The position numbers and the translations under genes were made by a program. The notes beneath the pieces are model-generated. The model was given only the letters and a program-made list of their open reading frames with translations, did no database searches and was not told where the DNA came from. From JACQFK01 sp964619955 (GTDB taxonomy: Bacteria; Planctomycetota; MHYJ01; JACPRB01): a stretch of 64,000 bases of DNA. The stretch is taken from contig CAZUJF010000021.1 of NCBI GenBank assembly GCA_964619955.1, forward strand, positions 31,301-95,300, written 5' to 3'. Shown here one piece after another: positions 23,802 to 32,081 of the stretch; position 1 is the first letter of the stretch, and every line of letters starts with the position of its first letter.

Positions 23802-24092
23802 ATGAAGAAGATGCTCAGGCCGCCCACGACCCCGGGGGAGATCCTCCAGGAGGAGTTTCTGAAGCCGCTGGGGCTGACCCAGAAGCGGCTGGCGGACCAT
23901 GTGGGCTGCGACGTGAAGGGGGTCAATCGCATCGTGAACGGGCGTTGTGCGGTGACGGCCGACATGGCCGTGCGCCTCGGCGCGGCGCTGGGCACGACGG
24001 CCGAGTTCTGGCTCAACGCCCAGCAGGCGGTCGATCTGCACCAGGCGTCCGGGCGGCTGAAGGTGCTGCCGCGCTCGATCCGCTCCGCCTGA
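23802..24092 (+). CDS. higA: HigA-type XRE antitoxin
   Basis: 96 residues from the ATG at 23802, which has AAGGGAAG a few bases upstream. An HTH of the XRE/HigA type spans ~12-70: PGEILQEEFLKPLGLTQKRL (start of the domain), GVNRIVNGRCAVTADMAVRL and TTAEFWLNAQQAVDL, which are signature HigA segments. It should bind HigB and the inverted repeats upstream of higB. It starts 10 bases after the toxin stop. Confidence 0.92.
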   Translation: MKKMLRPPTTPGEILQEEFLKPLGLTQKRLADHVGCDVKGVNRIVNGRCAVTADMAVRLGAALGTTAEFWLNAQQAVDLHQASGRLKVLPRSIRSA

Positions 24093-24207
24093 CCCAGCCG
24101 GGCCCTCCCCCGCCGCCCGCCCGTCTTCCGGGCCCGCCCCCCGCCTCCCGCCCGGATCCTCGCTTCCGGCTCCTCGTTCCTCGCCTACCGTCTCCGGTCT
24201 TCTCTTC

Positions 24208-24286
24208 CTAGTGGTGAGTCAACTTTCAATCCGTAGGTGCCCGCCGATGCGGGCAACCTACGGATTGAAGTTAGCCGAACCACTAG
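24208..24286. repeat. 79-bp imperfect palindrome
   Basis: The arms (CTAGTGGT ... TTCAATCCGTAGGT and its complement, ending ACCACTAG) pair over about 36 positions with only a few mismatches around the loop GCCCGC-CGAT-GCGGGC. It lies between convergent higA and the DUF433 gene. It could terminate in both directions, and its flush CTAG ends also resemble a miniature inverted-repeat element. Confidence 0.65.
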
Positions 24287-24332
24287 CTTCCAGCTACCAG
24301 CTTCCGGCTTCCGGCGTGAGCAGTCTGGACAT

Positions 24333-24560
24333 CTAACCCGCCCGGAGGGGCTGGACGGATTCGCCTTCCATGACCCGGGCGGCATAGTCGACGGCAGCCA
24401 GGATGCTCTCGCGGGACAGATGGGGGTAGGCCCCCAGGATCGCCTCAACGGGCATGCCGGAGGCGAGGCATTGGAGGATGAAGGCGACCGAGATCCGGGT
24501 GCCGCGGATCACGGGTTTTCCGGCCAGCACGCCGGGCTGGCTGACGATCCAATCGCTCAT
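24333..24560 (-). CDS. DUF433 protein, orphan antitoxin-like
   Basis: 75 residues from the ATG at 24560. The sequence is a textbook DUF433: WIVSQPGVLAGKPVIRGTRI, then FILQCLASGMPVEAILGAYP and LSRESILAAVDYAA. DUF433 proteins are small HTH-like antitoxins usually followed by a DUF5615 PIN-like toxin. Here no such partner follows: downstream there is only the palindrome at 24208-24286. The gene is therefore an orphan, possibly left after loss of the toxin. No ribosome binding site is obvious. Confidence 0.8.
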   Translation of the reverse strand: MSDWIVSQPGVLAGKPVIRGTRISVAFILQCLASGMPVEAILGAYPHLSRESILAAVDYAARVMEGESVQPLRAG

Positions 24561-24889
24561 GCGGATCGATGCTAGCAGGTGTTCTGCGGCAGGACAAGAG
24601 GCGCCGGCGGCCCGGATCATTCATTCCTCCCAAGGAGCCCCCCGCCGCCCGTTCGTCTTCCGGGCCCGCTCCCCGCTCTCGCCTCTCGCCTACCGCCTCT
24701 CGCCTCTCGCCTCTCGCCTCTCGCCTCTCGCCTACCGCCTCTCGCCTCTCGCCTACCGCCTCTCGCCTCTCGCCTACCGCCTCTCGCCTACGGTCTTCTC
24801 TTCCCAGCTACTCTCTTCTTTCTTCCCTCTCTCCCTTCGGGTATTATTCCCAGCCGGTGTTTGATTCACATAGACCGGGGAGATGATCC
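24561..24889. repeat. 7-bp tandem repeats (CTCTCGC / CTACCGC)
   Basis: The repeat proper runs from about 24675 to 24796 and mixes CTCTCGC and CTACCGC units in the same 7-base phase. It is preceded by a conserved head (CAAGGAGCCCCCCGCCGCCC at ~24639) that is also found at ~23348 and, less well, at ~24100. After it come TATTAT (24842-24847), a possible -10 box, and GGGGAG before the next ATG. No gene is seen in this 329-base stretch. Confidence 0.75.
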
Positions 24890-25396
24890 ATGGCCAAGAA
24901 GAAACTGTCGGTGGAGCAGCGCGAGGAGCTGCGTCAGGAGCTGGCGGCGTCGATCAAGGCGGGCAAGTCGGTGGTGGAGTCGGTGACGGCGGTGGCGGGG
25001 AAGTACGGGCTGTCGACGGTGACGGTGCGCTGGTACCTGGCGAAGCTGGGGATCGTGCCCAAGGGCAAGCGGGGCCGTCCGGCGGGCAGCAAGACGGCGA
25101 AGCGCGGGCCGGGCCGTCCCAAGGGGAGCGGCCAGAAGCGGGGCCCCGGGCGCCCGAAGGGGAGCGGCCCGAACGGGACGCTGACGGCGGGCATGGTGGC
25201 GGCCGTGCAGTCGAAAGCGGCGGCGGCGATCAAGAACGGCCGGGCGGCGCAGAAGCTGATGCCGCGCTGGGAGAAGCTGGTGGCGCAGGAGCAGGAGCTC
25301 CGCCGCCAGGCGGCTGCGCTCGCGCGGCGTCTCGCCGGCGTCGCCGCCCAGGCCCGCGCGCTGGGCGCGAAGGTCCAGGCGCTGGTCGAGGTCTAA
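24890..25396 (+). CDS. HTH and AT-hook DNA-binding protein, copy 1
   Basis: 168 residues. Residues ~20-56 look like a recombinase/transposase-type HTH (VESVTAVAGKYGLSTVTVRW). Residues ~60-100 are very basic with AT-hook-like motifs RGRPAG, GPGRPKGSG and RGPGRPKGSG. The C-terminus (~115-168) is a probable coiled coil (KLVAQEQELRRQAAALARRL). It is predicted to bind AT-rich DNA in the minor groove. I know no characterised homologue. The first ~120 codons are nearly identical at the DNA level to copy 2 at 27759. GGGGAG lies 8-9 bases before the ATG. The two copies enclose two unknown genes. Confidence 0.7.
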   Translation: MAKKKLSVEQREELRQELAASIKAGKSVVESVTAVAGKYGLSTVTVRWYLAKLGIVPKGKRGRPAGSKTAKRGPGRPKGSGQKRGPGRPKGSGPNGTLTAGMVAAVQSKAAAAIKNGRAAQKLMPRWEKLVAQEQELRRQAAALARRLAGVAAQARALGAKVQALVEV

Positions 25397-25751
25397 GCGC
25401 TCCCGGCCGGAATTCAGACAGACGGGATCCCGTCGTCGGATCGCCGGATCTTCACATCCGTCTTCTCTTACCGGAGGTCCCGCCGCCCCTTCGCGGGACT
25501 CGTGGAATCGATCGGATGAGATAGAGGGCCAAGGCAGGACATCCGCCGCCGCCGGGGTGGGAACTGCCCCTGCGGCCGGGACTACCGCGGTCTACCGACT
25601 CCGGATCTTCGCCTTTCCGCCGTCCACCGTGTCTCCCGGCTTCCATCCTCCCCCCGACTCCCGAGGGTTCGTCGGAAGAGCCTCCTCAGGCGGGACGTGG
25701 ACGAGCCCGGAGACGTATGGTAGGCTTCTCCGAGGACCTTGCGGGAAACCC
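25397..25751. other. Intergenic stretch without a recognised gene
   Basis: 355 bases. It contains GGCCAAGGCAGG followed by CGCCGCCGCC at about 25528-25555, a block that recurs upstream of the second AT-hook gene at about 27602-27630. This suggests that the flanks were duplicated along with the AT-hook gene. Nothing else is recognisable. Confidence 0.5.
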
Positions 25752-26159
25752 ATGAGCGACCCAAAACCGAACGACACCGAGGCGGCTGCCCGCGAGGTGA
25801 CTTATCTCCGGAGTGCCGAGCACAAGCGTTACCCGACGGAGGGCGGCCTGCCCAGGTCCACCGCCTCGAAGTGCCCCAAGACGGCCGACAAGGAAGCCAC
25901 GGGAAAGGCGCTGCGGGAAGGAATCGGGAGGTCGATTCGAAAGGGCCTGCATTCAAGGGTCTGGGATGGCCGCTTCCCGCGCTACGTCTGGGGAAGCGTC
26001 ACGGTTCCGGATGCCCAGGGGGCTCCTGAGGAAGTATACTTCGAGGCCCGGCTCACCAATCGCGTGAGCGGCGAATACAAGGCGTGGCCCATCAACGAAG
26101 CCCACGAGTGCGACGCCCTGACTCGAAACCTGAGAAAGCGGATATGGCCCCGAACATAG
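25752..26159 (+). CDS. Unknown small protein paired with an ImmA/IrrE-like gene
   Basis: 135 residues from the ATG at 25752. It is basic with an RSIRKGLHSRVWDGRFPRYVW segment (partly helical) and a strand-rich end YFEARLTNRVSGEYKAWPI. I do not recognise the family. Its last 16 bases overlap the next gene, so the two are translationally coupled. The pairing of a small basic protein with a larger ImmA/IrrE-like partner, inside a block of toxin-antitoxin genes, suggests a two-component accessory module. This is an inference from context only. Confidence 0.6.
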   Translation: MSDPKPNDTEAAAREVTYLRSAEHKRYPTEGGLPRSTASKCPKTADKEATGKALREGIGRSIRKGLHSRVWDGRFPRYVWGSVTVPDAQGAPEEVYFEARLTNRVSGEYKAWPINEAHECDALTRNLRKRIWPRT

Positions 26160-27526
26160 AGTTCAGCATCCGGTGGGACCCTGAGGCGGCGGGCATCACC
26201 GACCCGGCGCTCGCCCGAACCTGGTCCCAATTCCTGCTGACGTGCGACGGTCGTATCGTCACGGAGTACGCCGACCGCGAGGCGGCCAACGCCCTCCAGT
26301 CGCACCTCTTCATTTCCCCCCTCCCTCTGGCCGAATGGGCGCTTCATCGCTGGCACGACCTCCTGGATGCCCCTCGCGAGCCGGCGGAAGGGGACGCGGA
26401 GAGCCGCCGGGAGTGGAGACGTCGGCACGCCTGGAGGAGCGGACGCGAGGGCATGGGATTCCCGGACCTGACGACCTCCCGGCGGGGCGCCGACGTGGTC
26501 TTCGCCTGGCAGCCGGGGCCGCCCTTGGAGGGGGTTCCCGTCCGTTTCCTGGGGGAAGGCGAAGTCTGTGTGTCCAGGGACGCCGCGGAAGCGTCGTTGG
26601 CGGCGTTCATCGGCACGCTGGCCCACCGGCTTCAGGACGCCGGGGATCCCCGCTCGCTCGAGTTCTGCGGAGCGTGGGGGCGTTTCGGCAGGATGCCCGC
26701 CGAGGAGCGCCGTTTCCGATCCATGGTGGCCCGGCTCGGAATCGATGCGGAAGACCTGTCCGAGGCCCTGGGGCGATTGCTGAAAGCCTGGGCGGCCCTG
26801 GGAGAACTTCGGGACGTTCAACCCGTCTTCGGCGCCCTCCTGGATGCCGCGGATCCGGATCGTCTGGAAGCGGACAAGGCATGGGCGGAGTCGCTCTGGG
26901 CGCGCTGCGAGCGGTCCAAAGCCGCCCCCAAGCCCCTTCGGGATCTCAGGGAACGGCTGGCGGATCTGGACCCGGTCGCCCGGAGCCGGGATCCCAGGCC
27001 CTGGCGGACCGGATGGAGTCGGGCGATCGCCACGCGGGAGGCATCCTCTTCCCTGGGCCGCAAAGGGCGCATCCCCGCCGATACCCTGGCCGCGTTCCTG
27101 TATGGGGAGTGCGGGTTGGCGAGGGCCCAGGTGCGGACGGCGGAGTTGCCGGAGCCTTCTCTGGACGGCGCCGTGGCCTGGGCGTCGGGCAAGGCGCCCG
27201 TGTTCCATCTGTCGTCGCAAACCCGGGAGAACGCCAGGCGGTTCCGTCTCGCCCGCGATCTTCACGAGGTGCTCTTCGTGGGGGATCCGGAGCGCCCCTA
27301 TGCCCGGGTGGCGTCCTCCTGTCTGGCGGGAAGCCTGTCCGAGGCGAACGCCTTCGCCGCGGAGCTGCTCGCTCCCGTAAAGACCGTGGAGGTGCTGCTG
27401 GAGGGCAGCCGGGTGGCGGACGAAAAGCGGGTGATCTCGATCGCCCGCGGGCTGAAGGTGGACGAACCGGTGGTCCGCCATCAGATCCGCAATCACGGAC
27501 TTGCCACGCTCACGCCCGTTCTGTGA
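26144..27526 (+). CDS. Large protein with degenerate ImmA/IrrE-like C-terminus
   Basis: 460 residues from the ATG at 26144, which overlaps the preceding gene by 16 bases. An ATG at 26084 in the same frame is possible but overlaps more. The first ~330 residues are Arg/Ala-rich helices with no family that I know. The end resembles ImmA/IrrE peptidases: FRLARDLHEVLFVGD (equivalent to the HExxH helix), LSEANAFAAELLAPV and ISIARGLKVDEPVVRHQIRN. The second His of HExxH is absent (HEVLF), so metal-dependent proteolysis is doubtful. It may be a regulatory or structural derivative. Confidence 0.6.
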   Translation: MAPNIEFSIRWDPEAAGITDPALARTWSQFLLTCDGRIVTEYADREAANALQSHLFISPLPLAEWALHRWHDLLDAPREPAEGDAESRREWRRRHAWRSGREGMGFPDLTTSRRGADVVFAWQPGPPLEGVPVRFLGEGEVCVSRDAAEASLAAFIGTLAHRLQDAGDPRSLEFCGAWGRFGRMPAEERRFRSMVARLGIDAEDLSEALGRLLKAWAALGELRDVQPVFGALLDAADPDRLEADKAWAESLWARCERSKAAPKPLRDLRERLADLDPVARSRDPRPWRTGWSRAIATREASSSLGRKGRIPADTLAAFLYGECGLARAQVRTAELPEPSLDGAVAWASGKAPVFHLSSQTRENARRFRLARDLHEVLFVGDPERPYARVASSCLAGSLSEANAFAAELLAPVKTVEVLLEGSRVADEKRVISIARGLKVDEPVVRHQIRNHGLATLTPVL

Positions 27527-27738
27527 ATCGGCTGCCGGAAGGGGATCACGTGCTCGGGGTAGCTTCGGGGGGTGGGGCTGCGGAGCGGGGATGATCAAAA
27601 AGGCCAAGGCAGGGCTTTCGCCGCCGCCAGGGCGAGCGGCCGACGACCGGGATTCCCGTGCTCCGCCGCTTCCGTTCCCCGTCTACCGCCTTCGGTCTGC
27701 CGTCTCCGCCTTTTCCCTTCCGTAGGGCGTTCGCCGGG

Positions 27739-27744
27739 TATAAT
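27739..27744 (+). promoter_or_regulatory. Consensus -10 box of the second AT-hook gene
   Basis: TATAAT lies 14 bases before the ATG at 27759. No matching -35 hexamer is obvious. No Shine-Dalgarno sequence precedes the ATG, so the leader would be only about 7 bases long. Confidence 0.45.
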
Positions 27745-27758
27745 CTGCGGGATATCCG

Positions 27759-28292
27759 ATGGTCCAAAAGGAACTGTCCGTGGAGCAGCGCGAGGAGCTG
27801 CGTCAGGAGCTGGCGGCGGCGATCAAGTCGGGCAAGACGGTGGTGGAGTCGGTGACGGCGGTGGCGGGGAAGTACGGGCTGTCGACGGTGACGGTGCGCT
27901 GGTACCTGGCGAAGCTGGGGATCGTGCCCAAGGGCAAGCGGGGCCGTCCGGCGGGCAGCAAGACGGCGAAGCGGGGGCCGGGCCGTCCGAAGGGGAGCGG
28001 CAAGCGGGGTCCCGGGCGTCCGAAGGGGAGCGGCTCGAACGGGACGCTGACGGCGGGCATGGTTTCGGCGGTGCAGGCGAAGGCGGCGGCGGCGATCAAG
28101 AACGGCCGGGCGGCGCAGGAAGATCTGCGAATCTATCCCGCCGAAGCTCGCCGGGGCGAGCGAAGGCGGAAGCGGGTGGCGCAGGAGCAGGACCTGAAGC
28201 GCCAGGCGGCCGCGGTGGCAAAGGCGCTGAAGGCGGTTGCGGAGAAGGCAGGAAAAGTGGGAGACCGGATCCGGGCCTTGGTGGAGGTGTGA
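27759..28292 (+). CDS. HTH and AT-hook DNA-binding protein, copy 2
   Basis: 177 residues, closely matching copy 1 at 24890-25396 through the HTH (VESVTAVAGKYGLSTVTVRW) and the AT-hooks (RGRPAG, GPGRPKGSG). It differs after residue ~120. Here it has an extra basic segment (EDLRIYPAEARRGERRRKR) before the coiled coil KRQAAAVAKALKAVAEK. One hook-linker is shortened relative to copy 1. Like copy 1 it is presumably a nucleoid-type or element-encoded DNA-binding protein. It ends about 75 bases before the polysaccharide genes. Confidence 0.7.
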   Translation: MVQKELSVEQREELRQELAAAIKSGKTVVESVTAVAGKYGLSTVTVRWYLAKLGIVPKGKRGRPAGSKTAKRGPGRPKGSGKRGPGRPKGSGSNGTLTAGMVSAVQAKAAAAIKNGRAAQEDLRIYPAEARRGERRRKRVAQEQDLKRQAAAVAKALKAVAEKAGKVGDRIRALVEV

Positions 28293-28365
28293 GACCTCAG
28301 CTCTGTCCCGAGTGCATGGCCGCTTGGGAGGGGTAGCCAAGGTGGGGTTGCTTGGGTCGGGGGGC

Positions 28366-29724
28366 GTGTCGGATCGTGGGACGGCGGAGAGTTCCTTCGT
28401 CAAGCCCTTGGTGTGTGTGCTGCTCTCCACCGCCATCCCTTCTCTAATCGCACTCCTCTCAATTCCATTCTTGTTGAGGGAACTCGGACCAGAGCGCTTC
28501 GGCCTGGTCGGCTTGGGCTGGATGGTCCTAGGGTATGCCTCAGGGGCCGATCTCGGAGTCTCTCGAATCCTAGGTCAGCGGCTTGCACGGACCTTGGGCG
28601 GAGATAGTTCGGAGAATCAGCGCACGCTTCTCTGGTCAGGCCTTGCACTGGTAGCCGGTTTTTCTGTGGTTGCAGCGGTGCTGATCGCTGGATTTTCTGG
28701 CGGGTGGGCTCGAAGGCTGAGTATCACTTCGGAGGCAACCTTTTCTGAAATTCAGAGAAGCCTGGTGGGTGCCTCCATCTCAGTCATTCCAGTTGTGCTT
28801 TCGGGCGCTCTAAGATCCGCTTTGGAGGCAAGGGGACGCTTCGGGATGACCAGCCTTGTGCGAGGGGGGGTGTCAAGTGCGAACCTCTTGCTCCCTGTCG
28901 TGTCGGCTCTTGGTTTCCTCCCATTTGCCTGGGTGTTTGTGGGGTGGGCGGTTGCGGGGGCAGTCGGTTGCATCGTGCTTTGGCGCGTGGCTGCCAACGT
29001 CTTTCCTGCATTGAGCCAGCAGCCAAAGCCCTCCTTTGCTTCGATGAGAGATCTCCTGGGCGAAGGCGCTTGGGTAACCCTGAGCTTCGTCATGGCGCCG
29101 GTGCTCGTGTACTTGGATCGCCTTGTCTTGGCGGAGGTTCTTTCGTTGGCGGCCTGTGCCCGGTACGTGGCCATCCAGGATGTGGTGCAGAGAGCCTTGG
29201 TGGTTCCCAAAGCCATAGCCCAGATCTGGTTGCCCCGGTTCGCCGCCTACAGCGGGAATGGGACCGACGAGCGGGCCTCGATGAGAAAGGCCTCCCTTTT
29301 CCTGACTTGGGGCTGGGGAACCGGACTCGTGGTGCTCGCCTTGACCGCTGGAGAATGGGTTAAATTGTGGTTGGGGAGAGGCTACTGGCCAGAGGCTGAG
29401 CAACTGGTAGGGATCCTGATCCTCGCAGTCTTTATCAACGGGCACGCACATCTGCCGTTTGTATACCTTCAAGCGACAGGCCGCTCGAGGATCCCGGCCA
29501 TCCTCAATTGCTTGGAAGTTCCCTTGGCGGTCATCCTGATGGTCGTGCTCTCGAGATCCATCGGCCTGCAGGGGGCCGCTTGGGGTTGGGTGGTGATTGT
29601 GACGTTCGATCTATTCTGCCTGAGTTATGCTGCGTCGCGAATACCTAGGAAGCCCGGGTACGTTTGTGCCCAACTGGGGATGCTCTTGGTGATCCTGCTG
29701 CTCGGATGGAATGCGACTCAATAG
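28366..29724 (+). CDS. Polysaccharide flippase (Wzx/MATE-like)
   Basis: About 452 residues from a GTG at 28366 preceded by a G-run. The precise start is uncertain. Twelve or more membrane spans are apparent, beginning FVKPLVCVLLSTAIPSLIAL. FLLRELGPERFGLVGLGWMV is the typical polysaccharide biosynthesis / Wzx N-terminal pattern (RxLGpexFGl). Flippases of this type move lipid-linked oligosaccharide across the inner membrane. Base composition from here to about 33 kb is visibly less GC-rich than the neighbours. It overlaps the next glycosyltransferase gene by 14 bases. Confidence 0.82.
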   Translation: MSDRGTAESSFVKPLVCVLLSTAIPSLIALLSIPFLLRELGPERFGLVGLGWMVLGYASGADLGVSRILGQRLARTLGGDSSENQRTLLWSGLALVAGFSVVAAVLIAGFSGGWARRLSITSEATFSEIQRSLVGASISVIPVVLSGALRSALEARGRFGMTSLVRGGVSSANLLLPVVSALGFLPFAWVFVGWAVAGAVGCIVLWRVAANVFPALSQQPKPSFASMRDLLGEGAWVTLSFVMAPVLVYLDRLVLAEVLSLAACARYVAIQDVVQRALVVPKAIAQIWLPRFAAYSGNGTDERASMRKASLFLTWGWGTGLVVLALTAGEWVKLWLGRGYWPEAEQLVGILILAVFINGHAHLPFVYLQATGRSRIPAILNCLEVPLAVILMVVLSRSIGLQGAAWGWVVIVTFDLFCLSYAASRIPRKPGYVCAQLGMLLVILLLGWNATQ

Positions 29725-30736
29725 GCGTGTCATGGTCAATTGTAGGCATCCCCGGGTCGTCATCACGATCCTTCATTACAACGACGCCGCATCGACGCTT
29801 GCTTGCCTCCGGAAGGTCCGGGAGGTAACTCCCGAAACCGTGTTGGTGGTGGTGGATAACGGATCGACCGATGGTTCTACGGCAGTAGTCCGCCAAGAGA
29901 CGATTGGGTTTGGAGCGCGTGCAGGTTATTGGACCACGTCGGAGGGGCGGGTGATCGAAGGCGGAGACCCGGCGAGCCCTCTCGGGCTGGGAGATTGCGC
30001 CTTCCTGAGAGTGGAAGAAAACCGGGGGTTCACCGGGGGGGCAAACTGGGCGGTCAGAGCCGGGCTAGCAGCAGGTGCCGATTGGATCTTCCTCTTGAGC
30101 AACGATGTGGAACTGCCCAGTGGAACGCTCGAGCGCCTCGTGGAAGTGGCGCAGAGCTCGGGGGCCGACCTAGTGGGGCCGATTGTTAAAGACAGTACCG
30201 GAGAGCGAGTGCTGTTTTCGGGAAGCCGCTGGCCCTGGCTGCTGCTGGGTCTTGGAACTGTGCGTCCAAAACCAGGTTGCGAGCACTGGGACACCGCCTA
30301 CGTCGAGGGGTGCGCCATCCTGATCTCAGCCAAGCTGGCAAGTTCTCGGATAAGCCAGGTGGGCTGGCTCTTTGATGAGTCGCTCTACATGTACTGCGAG
30401 GATGTAGAATTGGGGCTATATTCACAAAAGAGCGGCTTCCGAGTTGTTCTAGTAAATTCTGTGCATGCTTTGCACGGTTTGGCAGCAAGTCATGGGGGGG
30501 AGGGTAACCTATTTGGCCTATACTACATAACTCGCAATAAGATCCTCCTGGCTAGAAGATTCCTCCCGCATCTCCTATTCTTTGCATTCCTCCTCTTCTA
30601 TCTATCATCAAGAGTCCTGCTCTTCGTGAAGCGGGTAGGGAAATCCCCATTCGGCACAAGAAGTGCGATGGTAGTCCTCGCACGTGCGCTAATGGCTGGA
30701 ATGAAGGGTGAGGAAGGGCGCGCGGGCGACCTGTAG
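29711..30736 (+). CDS. Family 2 glycosyltransferase
   Basis: 341 residues (an ATG 7 codons later at 29732 is an alternative). GT-A fold: VVITILHYNDAASTLACL, VLVVVDNGSTDGS (donor-binding strand with the DNGSTD motif), NRGFTGGANWAVRAGL and SNDVELPSGTLERL with the DXD-like N-D-V. FDESLYMYCEDVELGL carries the catalytic-base region (ED). C-terminal hydrophobic span LLFFAFLLFYLSS. These are rhamnosyltransferase-like members that act on lipid-linked precursors. The start overlaps the flippase gene. Confidence 0.88.
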   Translation: MRLNRRVMVNCRHPRVVITILHYNDAASTLACLRKVREVTPETVLVVVDNGSTDGSTAVVRQETIGFGARAGYWTTSEGRVIEGGDPASPLGLGDCAFLRVEENRGFTGGANWAVRAGLAAGADWIFLLSNDVELPSGTLERLVEVAQSSGADLVGPIVKDSTGERVLFSGSRWPWLLLGLGTVRPKPGCEHWDTAYVEGCAILISAKLASSRISQVGWLFDESLYMYCEDVELGLYSQKSGFRVVLVNSVHALHGLAASHGGEGNLFGLYYITRNKILLARRFLPHLLFFAFLLFYLSSRVLLFVKRVGKSPFGTRSAMVVLARALMAGMKGEEGRAGDL

Positions 30737-30743
30737 AGGTCAT

Positions 30744-32081
30744 ATGCAAAAGGCTTCCAGCACATCCATCAACCATCAAGTGGGTGTGACTCCGCAATGG
30801 ATTCGCGTAATCCTTGCGGTTGTGCTAATCGGTGGATGTTTCTTTAACAACGTCGTGCGCTGGTATCCATTCCCGGTTGGCCGCTCAGCAAATGAGATGG
30901 TGGGGTTAGAGGACAATCTCAATGGCATCGTGTTCAACGTCTTCCTGTTTGCTGTGGCGTTAGTCGCTTCCGTCAGGGAGGGAGGGTTCGCAATCCCGCG
31001 CAGAGCGTCGGCCTTGGTCGGTTGCTATTGTTTTGTAATTGCGGTGCAATCATTCTTCAGAGAGGAGTTGCTTCTTGAGGCGGCCAGATCATTAGCCTGG
31101 ATACTGCATTTTGGAAGCGCTTTGTATCTGGGGGCTTGTATTGGACGCCGACCGGAGCTTACGCGGCTGGCTTTGAAGTATCTTCTTTTTGGGCAATGCC
31201 TGAGTGTTATTATCGGGGCGGGGATCGCAATTCAAATTCCTGGGTCTGTTAACGTTGGTCTTGGGATGTCTTGGGAATTCAGTCAGTATTCCCGCGGTGA
31301 ATTCTTCTTTCTTTGGGTGCCGCCAGTCATGACAGTCGCGTTGGGGGTGGCGTGGTTAAGGGAGGGTGTGGCTATTCGTGGTTGGCGATGGTGGCTCGTG
31401 TTGTCCGTAGTGTGTGTCGTAGTCCTGCTAAGCGTATTGACCATGACGCGGACGTATGTGTTTGGGATCATGCTGGTGTTGTGGGTAGTTGTGATGTCTG
31501 TAAAGCGGATTGCTCTGTTATCCATTGCATGTGGCGTGATTGGAGCGGTGCTGCTATCGGAACGTCTGCTAACGGAGGCTCTTCTGTTCCTTCGGGTCAT
31601 TGCCGATGACCCACTTGTTGAGTTTACGGGTGGACGTCAGGAGCTGAACAAGGTGCTCTTGGAAACGTTTGCTGGTTCTCCGTGGGTAGGCGTTGGTGGG
31701 CAAGAGATGCGGAGGGTCATTCTTTCTAGCGCTCTAATCGCAAAGAGCGAGCATGGATATACAAGCCACCTTGCTTCCTTTGGCGTTGCAGCGTTCTTAT
31801 ACTTTGGGTTTATGGCGTATGCTGCAGTCTGTGTATGGAAGGATATCTTGGCGCAAATGGGTGGGCTAGTGAATAGAAGAGGGCCGTCATCTGCCTGGAG
31901 AGCGTGCCTTTGGGGGATGACGGCGTTCACGGTATCGTCAGGGGTGGTGGGGCTAATGGGTGCTGCATCTTCCTTTGGGGATTGGGCTGGGTTACTGTGC
32001 GTCCAGATATTTCTTATCACAAGAGCGCGGAAATGTCGGGAGGGGGCGGATTGCGCCGGTGACTGCTCAGAGTCTCAATGA
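30744..32081 (+). CDS. O-antigen polymerase/ligase-like membrane protein (Wzy-like)
   Basis: 445 residues from the ATG at 30744, after an AGAGGT ribosome binding site. About 10-12 membrane spans and a large periplasmic loop with GGRQELNKVLLETFAGSPWVGVG, the region that in Wzy/WaaL proteins contains the conserved Arg and glycine-rich SPxxGxG motif. The family polymerises or ligates lipid-linked repeat units. The gene is markedly AT-richer than the genomic average of the window, as is common for wzy. It overlaps the next gene by ATGA. Confidence 0.75.
   Translation: MQKASSTSINHQVGVTPQWIRVILAVVLIGGCFFNNVVRWYPFPVGRSANEMVGLEDNLNGIVFNVFLFAVALVASVREGGFAIPRRASALVGCYCFVIAVQSFFREELLLEAARSLAWILHFGSALYLGACIGRRPELTRLALKYLLFGQCLSVIIGAGIAIQIPGSVNVGLGMSWEFSQYSRGEFFFLWVPPVMTVALGVAWLREGVAIRGWRWWLVLSVVCVVVLLSVLTMTRTYVFGIMLVLWVVVMSVKRIALLSIACGVIGAVLLSERLLTEALLFLRVIADDPLVEFTGGRQELNKVLLETFAGSPWVGVGGQEMRRVILSSALIAKSEHGYTSHLASFGVAAFLYFGFMAYAAVCVWKDILAQMGGLVNRRGPSSAWRACLWGMTAFTVSSGVVGLMGAASSFGDWAGLLCVQIFLITRARKCREGADCAGDCSESQ

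Noticed and set aside
24675..24796. CRISPR-like periodic sequence
   Set aside because: The period is 7 bp with no spacers. It is a simple tandem repeat.
26144..27526. Active ImmA/IrrE metallopeptidase
   Set aside because: The HExxH motif is incomplete (HEVLF), so catalytic activity cannot be claimed although the flanking segments are similar.
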